From CAVPEW01 sp963703565 (GTDB lineage: Bacteria; Actinomycetota; Acidimicrobiia; Acidimicrobiales; VFJN01): a DNA stretch of 21,991 nucleotides. Shown piece after piece: positions 17,182 to 21,991 of the stretch. Location: NCBI GenBank assembly GCA_963703565.1, contig CAVPEW010000011.1, forward strand, positions 1-21,991, written 5' to 3'. The translations under genes and the position numbers were made by a program. The notes below the pieces were generated by a model, which worked only from the letters and a program-made list of their open reading frames with translations, was not told the origin of the DNA and did no database searches. Numbering within the stretch: position 1 is the stretch's first letter; each line of letters starts with the position of its first letter.

Positions 17182-17660
17182 GCGGGATCCCCAGCCCGGG
17201 CGGGACCGGCCGCCCGGGCTGGACCGGTGTCGAAGCGCCGGGCGAGCCTGGTCAGGTTGGCGCGCCACACGCGTCTCAGCACCGGCCATGCCACCGTGGC
17301 GCCGAGCGGTCCGCCCATCCACCACGGGAACCTGAGCTGCTCGGTCCAGGCGAAGCGGGTGCGCCCACCCCTGGCAGGTGAGAGGCGGAACCGTCCGACG
17401 CCGGTGACCACCCCGTGGTGGTGCACCCCCATCTCGCGTCCTGGCACCCAGCTCGTCACCTCCATGCGATCGGTGAGGCGCAGCGGGCCGACCCGGGTTT
17501 CGCAGGCGAAGCGGGTGCCCACTCCCGAGCGCCGGGAGCCCTCGAAGCGGATGGCCTCGGCGTCGAGCATCCACTCGACGTGGCTGGCGATGTCCGCGAG
17601 GTCGGCCCAGACCTGCGCGGGGGAGGCCTCGAGCACGGTGTGCACCCGTAGGACCGGCAC
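17178..17660 (-). CDS. SRPBCC family protein (polyketide cyclase/dehydrase-like)
   Basis: This is a 160-residue cytosolic protein with the START/SRPBCC layout: a first strand plus helix (VLEASPAQVWADLADIASHVEW), a central antiparallel sheet (GSRRSGVGTRFACETRVGPL and MEVTSWVPGREMG), and a long C-terminal helix beginning WPVLRRVWRANLTRLARRF. The family binds hydrophobic ligands in a cavity, but members differ widely in function and no catalytic residue can be named. The C-terminal ~15 residues are Ala/Gly/Pro-rich. The start is GTG at 17660 with a TACCGT six bases upstream. It stands alone and converges on the rhomboid gene with overlapping stop codons. Confidence 0.8.
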   Translation of the reverse strand: MPVLRVHTVLEASPAQVWADLADIASHVEWMLDAEAIRFEGSRRSGVGTRFACETRVGPLRLTDRMEVTSWVPGREMGVHHHGVVTGVGRFRLSPARGGRTRFAWTEQLRFPWWMGGPLGATVAWPVLRRVWRANLTRLARRFDTGPARAAGPARAGDPA

Positions 17661-17666
17661 CCGGCA

Positions 17667-17672
17667 ACGGTA
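17667..17672 (-). promoter_or_regulatory. Predicted -10 element (leaderless) for the SRPBCC gene
   Basis: On the minus strand TACCGT is followed by six bases and the GTG start at 17660. This is the same spacing as at the NifU-like, crotonase, glgE and metG genes. Confidence 0.4.
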
Positions 17673-17721
17673 GCGGGATCTCGGTGCGGGCAGTGACGGC
17701 CGCCCGGTGGGCCGCGAATGC

Positions 17722-18531
17722 TCAGAGCAGCGACGGACCCGCCAGGAGACCCCCGTCGATGGTGAACTCGGAGCCGGTGCAGTAGGAGGAGTCGTCGCTG
17801 GCCAGGAACAGGGCCAGCTTCGCCACGTCCTCGGGAGTGCCTATGCGCCCGAGCGGGACCTTCGCCATCGATCCGGTGGCGTCGAGGGTCGTGCCGCCGA
17901 CGCGCAGCTCGGAGATCATGGGGGTGTCCACGCCGCCCGGGTGGATCGAGTTGACCCGGATGCCGCGTGGCCCGAGCTCGATCGCGGCGACCTTGGTCAT
18001 CCCGCGCACCGCGAACTTGGAGGCCACGTAGCTCACCGAGCCGGCCATCCCGACGAGGCCGTCGATCGAGGAGATGTTGACGATCGAGCCCCGGCCGCGC
18101 CCCGACATGGCCCCGATCACGGCGCGCATGCCCAGGAACACACCGAGCTGGTTCACCTCTATGAGCGAGATGTAGTCCTGGGGTGTGGTGTCCTCGATGG
18201 CGGACAGGCGGAACACGCCGGCGTTGTTGACCAACACGTCGAGTCCGGCGAAGCCGTCGAGGCAGGCCGCGACGGCCGCTGCCCAGTCCTGCTCGCGCCG
18301 GACGTCGAGGTGCACATAGCGGACCGAGTCGCCGCCCAGCTCGGCGGCCAGGGATTCGCCGGCCTCGTCGAGGACGTCACCTATCACCACCCGGGCCCCG
18401 TGGTCCCGGAACAGGCGGGCCTCGGCGGCGCCCTGGCCCCGGGCGCCGCCGGAGATGAGCGCCACCCGCCCCGCCAGCCGGCCCGATCCGGTGGCATCGG
18501 ACGCGCCGGTCCGTTGGGTCTCGTCGGTCAT
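17722..18531 (-). CDS. SDR family oxidoreductase (hydroxysteroid/FabG-like dehydrogenase)
   Basis: This is a 269-residue classical short-chain dehydrogenase. The Rossmann nucleotide site is SGGARGQG (27-34). Asp52 in VVIGDVLD at the end of strand 2 indicates a preference for NAD(H) over NADP(H). NNAG (102-105), Asn127, Ser155 in NISSIDG, Tyr168 and Lys172 in SYVASK complete the catalytic set. IHPGGVDTPM and the C-terminal GSEFTIDGG are typical. The closest recognisable group is the 3-alpha/20-beta-hydroxysteroid dehydrogenase-like SDRs, but the substrate is not determined by these motifs. The ~20 residues before the fold are polar and disordered-looking. ATG at 18531 has a purine-rich GGGGGGA a few bases upstream. 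Divergent from rmuC. Confidence 0.9.
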   Translation of the reverse strand: MTDETQRTGASDATGSGRLAGRVALISGGARGQGAAEARLFRDHGARVVIGDVLDEAGESLAAELGGDSVRYVHLDVRREQDWAAAVAACLDGFAGLDVLVNNAGVFRLSAIEDTTPQDYISLIEVNQLGVFLGMRAVIGAMSGRGRGSIVNISSIDGLVGMAGSVSYVASKFAVRGMTKVAAIELGPRGIRVNSIHPGGVDTPMISELRVGGTTLDATGSMAKVPLGRIGTPEDVAKLALFLASDDSSYCTGSEFTIDGGLLAGPSLL

Positions 18532-18560
18532 CGTGTCCCCCCGATCCTCGCGAGCGCCGA

Positions 18561-18566
18561 ACCCTA
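18561..18566 (-). promoter_or_regulatory. Predicted -10 element for the SDR gene
   Basis: TAGGGT on the minus strand lies 29 bases before the SDR ATG. Unlike the other genes, the interval includes a ribosome-binding-like GGGGGGA. This would be a leadered transcript back-to-back with the rmuC promoter. Confidence 0.35.
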
Positions 18567-18608
18567 CGCCGCCGGGGCCTCATCCGCGTGGCTGTCACAC
18601 GCCCTGCG

Positions 18609-18614
18609 TAGGGT
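18609..18614 (+). promoter_or_regulatory. Predicted -10 element for rmuC
   Basis: TAGGGT is followed by eight bases and ATG at 18623. It supports this ATG over upstream in-frame codons that would run back into the SDR gene. Confidence 0.4.
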
Positions 18615-18622
18615 CCCGGTAC

Positions 18623-19891
18623 ATGGAGCCCGTGGCGATCGTGATCCTCGTCGTGGGGGCGGCCGTAGCGCTGGTCGGTGCCGTTGCACTCGGGGCGGCG
18701 ACCGGTCGCTCCTCGGCTCGCTCCGCAACCGCGCGAGCCGAGGAGCGGGCTCGTGAGCAGCTCGCGCTCCTGGCCGCCGAGCAGGCGGCCCAGCTGGCCC
18801 AGATCACCCAGCGTCAGGAGGACCAGCTGGCGCGCCTCGCGGCCCAGCAGCAGGCCACCATGGTGGCCAGCCTCACCGCGGAGAGAGAGCACACCGTCAC
18901 CGCCGCGGCCGACATGGCGGCGCGCCTGGCCGGCGACCGCCTGAACGACCAGATGGCCGCCGGGGCGCGACAGCTCGACCTGCGCTCCGATCAGTTCGAC
19001 CGGCGCGTCGGCGACCTGGGCGACCAGATCCGTCGCATGGGAGAGCTGGTCACGAGCCTGCAGCGCGAGCGCGCCGAGCAGCACGGTCAGCTGCTGTCGG
19101 GTCTCGCGGAGGCCACCTCGGCCAGCGCCCGCCTGGCAGAGACGACAGGGCACCTGCGCGAGGCGCTGGCCAGTCCCAAGGCTCGGGGCCAGTGGGGCGA
19201 GCGGATGGCCGACGACGTGCTGCGCATCGCCGGGATGGTCGAAGGCGTCACCTATCGCAAGCAGACAGCCATCCCGGGCGGGACGGTGCCCGACGTGACC
19301 TTCCTGCTCCCCGGTGGGCGGGAGCTGCACATGGACGTGAAGTTCCCGGTCGACAACTACCTGCGCCACCTCGAGGCCGACAACGACGCCGCCCGGGATG
19401 CCACGGCAGCGGCGTTCCTGCGAGATGTGCGCAACCGGATCCGGGAGCTGTCCGGGCGTGGGTACATCCAACCCGACCGGACGCTCGACGAGGTCCTGCT
19501 CTTCATCCCCAACGAGTCGGTCTACGCGTTCATCCACCAGCGCGACCCGGCCATGATCGACCTGGCGCTGCGCCAGAAGGTGGTGCTGTGCTCGCCGGTC
19601 ACGCTGTTCGCGGTCCTGGCGGTGGTCCGCCAGGCCGTGGAGCAGGCCCGTCTCGAACGCACGTCCGACGAGCTGCTCGACTGCTTGGGCGCCTTCGGTG
19701 CGCAGTGGGACAAGTTCGCAGCCTCGCTCGACACCGTCGTGAAGCGCTTCGACACCGCTCAGCGCGGCCTGGAGGACCTCACCGGCCCGCGCCGCCGTCA
19801 GCTCGAGCGCCAACTCGACCGGATCGAGGATCTGCGCACGCGCCGGGGCCTGCCCGAGGCTCGCGGACGCCCGCGGCGACGGCGAGGGTGA
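18623..19891 (+). CDS. rmuC: DNA recombination protein RmuC
   Basis: This is a 422-residue RmuC family protein, associated with limiting inversions at short inverted repeats and thought to act on DNA structures. An N-terminal membrane anchor (about 4-27, VAIVILVVGAAVALVGAV) is followed by a long Ala/Gln/Glu-rich coiled coil to about residue 180. The RmuC nuclease-like core (PF02646) then carries KARGQWGERMADDVLRIAGM, VPDVTFLLPGGRELHMDVKF (the D...DxK endonuclease-like residues), DNYLRHLEA, LLFIPNESVYAF and SPVTLFAVLAVV. The last 15 residues are Arg-rich. Length is typical. Divergent from the SDR gene. metG follows 116 bases later, which may mean separate transcription. Confidence 0.94.
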   Translation: MEPVAIVILVVGAAVALVGAVALGAATGRSSARSATARAEERAREQLALLAAEQAAQLAQITQRQEDQLARLAAQQQATMVASLTAEREHTVTAAADMAARLAGDRLNDQMAAGARQLDLRSDQFDRRVGDLGDQIRRMGELVTSLQRERAEQHGQLLSGLAEATSASARLAETTGHLREALASPKARGQWGERMADDVLRIAGMVEGVTYRKQTAIPGGTVPDVTFLLPGGRELHMDVKFPVDNYLRHLEADNDAARDATAAAFLRDVRNRIRELSGRGYIQPDRTLDEVLLFIPNESVYAFIHQRDPAMIDLALRQKVVLCSPVTLFAVLAVVRQAVEQARLERTSDELLDCLGAFGAQWDKFAASLDTVVKRFDTAQRGLEDLTGPRRRQLERQLDRIEDLRTRRGLPEARGRPRRRRG

Positions 19892-19995
19892 GGTGCTGCG
19901 GCGTGCCGCCGGCGACGTACGGCGGCTGCCGGGCACGACCTAGGAGGTGCGCGCCGCCAAGCGGAACGGGTTCGCGCCCTTCGGGCGGCTACCCC

Positions 19996-20001
19996 TAGCG
20001 T
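19996..20001 (+). promoter_or_regulatory. Predicted -10 element (leaderless) for metG
   Basis: TAGCGT is followed by six bases and GTG at 20008. A small CGCCC-TTC-GGGCG hairpin just upstream is probably incidental. Confidence 0.45.
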
Positions 20002-20007
20002 GATCGG

Positions 20008-20205
20008 GTGGCCGACCGCTTCTACGTCACGACTCCGATCTACTACGTGAACGATGCGCCCCACATCGGTCACGCGTACACCACGACCATCGCCGACGCG
20101 CTGGCTCGCTGGCATCGACTCATCGGTGACGACACGTTCTTCCTCACCGGCACCGACGAGCACGGGCTGAAGGTGGCCCAGTCCGCCGAGCAGGCGGGGA
20201 TCAGC
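20008..20205 (+). CDS. metG: Methionyl-tRNA synthetase, N-terminal fragment
   Basis: The first ~65 residues of a class I methionine-tRNA ligase are present: ADRFYVTTPIYYVNDAPHIG, then HAYTTTIADALARWHRL and FFLTGTDEHGLKVAQ. The class I HIGH signature (PHIGHAYTT) and the TGTDEHG methionine-pocket motif are clear. The family is normally over 500 residues, so most of the gene is absent. Homology stops around 20200-20205, where the frame becomes unrelated (TSTTTSG) and a sulfatase frame begins, so the truncation is caused by the joint and not by a stop codon. Start is GTG 20008, with a promoter-like element six bases upstream. This is an essential gene, so the fragment says nothing about the living cell's copy. 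Confidence 0.92.
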
Positions 20206-20212
20206 GCCCATA
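20199..20212. other. Joint between metG and sulfatase fragment
   Basis: metG homology ends and an internal sulfatase frame starts within a few bases of each other, with a GATC at 20199-20202. Two unrelated protein families are fused without start or stop, and composition drops from very high to moderate GC. Confidence 0.8.
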
Positions 20213-20660
20213 CGAGCACGACTACCTCGGGCATGGCCGTCGGATTTACCGGCCCGAAGTGCGCATTCCGCTTACGGTTCACGCCGCGGGCATTGCGCCG
20301 GGCCGAAGCAATGCGCCCGTGCGTGGTATCGACCTCGGCCCGACATTGCTCGGCCTCGCCGGGCTCGCACCGGTCGACGGGATGCTCGGGAGGGACATTG
20401 TCCGCAATGTTCCTGAAGCCAACCGCGTACGCGTCTTCGAGACGTACGGAGGGGCAGTTCCAAAATTGCCCGGCGCGCACGCCCTCATGGCCGACAAAGC
20501 CCCGATGCGCCAAGGCGTCATCCTTGAAGGCTGGAAGCTGATACTCGGCGGCGGCCAGCCGGAATTGTTCTATCTGCCCGACGACCCCGGCGAACGCAAC
20601 GATCGTTCCGGAGCAGAACCAGAACGCGTTAAGGAACTTCAGCGACTGATCGAAACATGG
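20203..20660 (+). CDS. Sulfatase (arylsulfatase-like), internal/C-terminal fragment
   Basis: The frame reads YEHDYLGHGRRIYRPEVRIP, then GIAPGRSNAPVRGIDLGPTL and LGLAGLAP. It continues GWKLILGGGQPELFYLPDDP, GERND and ERVKELQRLIETW. This is the C-terminal part of an alkaline-phosphatase-fold sulfatase (PF00884), covering the 'H-G...vRVPLIV.APG' strand, the DL-PTLL-LAG helix and the 'ELFDL..DPxExxN' C-terminal subdomain. The formylglycine (CxPxR) region and the metal ligands of the N-terminal half lie outside the fragment. Both ends are cut by joints, with metG on the left and cytochrome DNA on the right. GC and codon use are intermediate and unlike the actinobacterial body. Substrate and source are unknown. 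Confidence 0.75.
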
Positions 20661-20672
20661 GACCTGCGGCAG
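20648..20672. other. Joint between sulfatase and cytochrome fragments
   Basis: The plus-strand sulfatase frame loses family resemblance after ETW, near 20660. The minus-strand cytochrome protein ends its recognisable sequence at TVLPQV, near 20662. Opposite coding strands meet here without stops. A GATC lies at 20648-20651. Confidence 0.65.
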
Positions 20673-21386
20673 GACGGTCCACTGCACCGAGTCGTCGTCG
20701 CCCGCGTCGAACGGCACGGCCGCCGTCAGCTCGAGCGCCGGGAACATCGCGCGCGCCCGGTGGTACCACTCGTAGTGCACGATGCCCGCGAGCTCGACCT
20801 CGCCCTGGTTGGTGTCGTCCACCGGCACGATGACCCGCGCGCTCGACTGGAAGATCCACTCGTCGGAGAGCCGCTTGCCGTAGGCGAGGTACGGGATGAT
20901 CTCCTCGGATTCCTCGTCGTCGGTCGGCACCGCGACGATCAGCGCGCCGGAGAGGATCGACTGCTTCGGCATGCTCCAGTGCAGCACGGTCTTCACGCCG
21001 GCCTCGACCTTGGTGATCTCGTTGTCGACACCGTCGTCCTCGTGGATCACCTCGAGCACGCCCATCGAGCGCTTGCCGAAGCGCTTCTCGATCTCGATCA
21101 CGTTGCGCATGACGTTCTCGCCGTCGTCGCGCTCCGTCAGGCGTCCCTTCCACACGATCTCGTCCTCGGGGAAGGCCTTCTTGGTGCGCACGGGCAGGAA
21201 GAAATTGAGTTCGCCGGGCGGGTACATGTCGCTGCCCGGCGCGAGGGTCTTCGCGTAGGCGACGACGTTCGCGATCTCCTCCCCGGAGAGCGCCGTGCCC
21301 TGGGCCGGCATGATGGCGGACAGGCCGAGCGCCGGGCCCGAGCTTGCGCAGGGTCTCCATCATGACGCCCTCTCGGTTTGACGATC
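20662..21386 (-). CDS. Cytochrome c with long C-terminal domain, partial and frameshifted
   Basis: This is a minus-strand fragment of a class I cytochrome c. The C-terminal part of the haem domain reads SAIMPAQGTALSGEEIANVV and AYAKTLAP, with the axial-ligand methionine in MPAQG. About 210 further residues follow, starting MYPPGELNFFLPVRTKKAFP and including VLEVIHEDDGVDNEITKVEA and EIIPYLAYGKRLSDEWIFQS. Alternating hydrophobic and acidic segments suggest a beta-rich periplasmic or outer-membrane domain, which I recall only vaguely from proteobacterial multidomain cytochromes. Upstream, an adjacent frame reads SNREGVMMETLRKLG, which would join PALGLSAIMPAQG if one indel near 21335-21345 is corrected. 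The CxxCH haem-attachment site is outside the fragment. Both ends are cut. Confidence 0.6.
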
Positions 21387-21390
21387 GGGG
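21335..21390. other. Joint between cytochrome fragment and alphaproteobacterial DNA
   Basis: Cytochrome homology is lost somewhere in this interval and a non-coding leader belonging to the sciP neighbourhood begins. A GATC at 21383-21386 is a candidate point. The position is the least certain of the four joints. Confidence 0.5.
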
Positions 21391-21493
21391 CGTGGCAAAT
21401 GAGACAGAATTTCAGGGACATTCGCGCCGTGATGCGTGGGGCCTGTTGATCGTCCCGACGCTAGGCGCGCGAAGTGAAAAACCTATTAATCGA

Positions 21494-21508
21494 CGGCAGA
21501 TTTTGCCG
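21494..21508. promoter_or_regulatory. ftr-like operator dyad 1
   Basis: CGGCA-N5-TGCCG has perfect arms. On the minus strand it reads CGGCAAAATCTGCCG, close to the Caulobacter ftr element bound by the flagellar regulator FlbD. It lies 22 bases centre-to-centre from the second dyad. Confidence 0.55.
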
Positions 21509-21515
21509 GGTAAAC

Positions 21516-21530
21516 CGGCAAGTTCTGCCG
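21516..21530. promoter_or_regulatory. ftr-like operator dyad 2
   Basis: A second CGGCA-N5-TGCCG dyad. On the minus strand it reads CGGCAGAACTTGCCG, the closer of the two to the ftr consensus as I recall it (CGGCARAAMYBGCCG). Two copies two helical turns apart suggest cooperative binding by a dimeric activator. Confidence 0.6.
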
Positions 21531-21598
21531 GCCCGGTGATTCATTCGTTGTTAGCGTTCTGCGGGCTTTCCGTTTCCAGCCTGTGGATAACAGGCCGA

Positions 21599-21889
21599 TC
21601 ACGGATAGCGGGCAGGCTCGCGATAATCCTGGAGCCGCGTGACCCTCAGTCCCTTGATGCCATGGGCGTCGATCTGACGCTGCCAGCTCAGGAACTCCTC
21701 GACGGAAAGCTGATAGCGCTCGCAAGCCTCCTCGAGGGTGAGAAGGCCCGCACGCACGCCGGTGACGACCTCGGCCTTCCGCCGGATGACCCAGCGCTTG
21801 GTGCCGGGAGGCGGAAGATCGTCGAGCGACAGCGGCAGCCCGTCGGGGCCGATGATCCGATGCGTCCTACCTGGGCGATCGAGCGTCAT
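21599..21889 (-). CDS. sciP: CtrA inhibitor SciP (DUF1153)
   Basis: This is a 96-residue protein of the SciP/DUF1153 family (PF06627), a small helix-turn-helix protein that in Caulobacter binds CtrA and blocks its recruitment of RNA polymerase in G1. Hallmarks are RTHRIIGPDGLPLSLDDLPP, PPGTKRWVIRRKAEVVTGVR and LLTLEEACERYQLSVEEFLS, then WQRQIDAHGIKGLRVTRLQD. The whole family length is covered. The ATG at 21887-21889 is chosen because homology begins there and a GGAG lies about nine bases upstream; the longer frame to 21961 adds 24 unsupported residues. sciP is restricted to alphaproteobacteria, so this end of the window cannot come from the organism of the GlgE cluster. Nearby ftr-like sites place it beside flagellar genes. 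Confidence 0.92.
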   Translation of the reverse strand: MTLDRPGRTHRIIGPDGLPLSLDDLPPPGTKRWVIRRKAEVVTGVRAGLLTLEEACERYQLSVEEFLSWQRQIDAHGIKGLRVTRLQDYREPARYP

Positions 21890-21991
21890 AGTGTTTCGCT
21901 CCGTCTTGGACCGATGGTTGCGGTCGTCAATGTCCGCGACCTGTCCTGAGCGTAACGCCAACCGCTTTAAAGGAAGACCTAAACCGCACAG

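Larger units (their letters stand above)
21387..21598. other. Non-coding region downstream of sciP carrying ftr-like dyads
   Basis: No convincing gene lies here. GC is lower than in flanking coding DNA. The notable content is two inverted repeats (21494-21508 and 21516-21530) and a single GATTC (21538-21542) of the kind methylated by CcrM in alphaproteobacteria. No sigma-54 promoter of good quality was found by eye. Confidence 0.5.

Noticed and set aside
19892..20007. Short GTG-started frame after rmuC ending near 19942
   Set aside because: About 16 codons, no recognisable features, and better explained as intergenic sequence before metG.
21330..21363. MMETLRKLGPG with a purine-rich GAGAGGG before it, considered as the start of flagellar fliF
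   Set aside because: It also reads naturally as the cytochrome segment before PALGLSAIMPAQG after one indel, and the frame turns to nonsense within a dozen residues. The fliF idea is possible but unsupported by transmembrane sequence.
21392..21406. A CxxCH haem-like motif (CLICH) on the minus strand within a short frame starting at 21421
   Set aside because: It is in a different frame from the cytochrome sequence and lies beyond the probable joint in non-coding DNA, so it is most likely chance.

Overview
The window is a composite. Its main body, from about 550 to 20200, is one very GC-rich stretch of high-GC Gram-positive character, most likely an Acidimicrobiia-like actinobacterium. That lineage is inferred from the complete GlgE-type alpha-glucan cluster, protein composition and TAnnnT leaderless promoters. 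At both ends it is joined to short pieces that look like different organisms: an AT-rich Bacteroidetes-like gene fragment (1 to about 550), a sulfatase C-terminal fragment (about 20200-20660), a cytochrome c fragment on the minus strand (about 20660-21385), and an alphaproteobacterial piece with the CtrA inhibitor gene sciP and two flagellar-type operator dyads (about 21385-21991). Several reading frames are broken by single small indels. The simplest reading is a chimeric, error-bearing contig rather than a natural island.

Layout of the actinobacterial body. The 3' part of a J-domain gene overlaps an alpha/beta-hydrolase gene that has lost its nucleophile region. Convergent to these, on the minus strand, is a small membrane protein gene followed by an MFS transporter. 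Rightward then come a NifU-type Fe-S scaffold, the MeaB GTPase, an enoyl-CoA hydratase and a DUF4328 membrane protein. The alpha-glucan block follows: glgP (minus) is divergent from glgE-treS-pep2-glgB (plus). After it come an MFS remnant, a zinc-finger rhomboid protease, a convergent SRPBCC protein, an SDR (minus) divergent from rmuC, and the first ~65 codons of metG, which is cut by the first right-hand joint.

How the genes work together. TreS isomerises trehalose and maltose, Pep2 phosphorylates maltose, GlgE uses maltose-1-phosphate to extend alpha-1,4-glucan, GlgB branches it, and GlgP phosphorolyses it. Synthesis and breakdown therefore share one divergent intergenic region. treS/pep2 and pep2/glgB overlap by GTGA, which implies translational coupling. 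As read, pep2 and glgB each carry a frameshift.

No new defence, mobile or biosynthetic system was recognised. The points most worth a second look are a repeated TAGnnT-N6-start-codon pattern (predicted leaderless promoters), two genes lacking their middle portions, an unusual cytochrome c with a long C-terminal domain, and tandem ftr-like dyads beside sciP.
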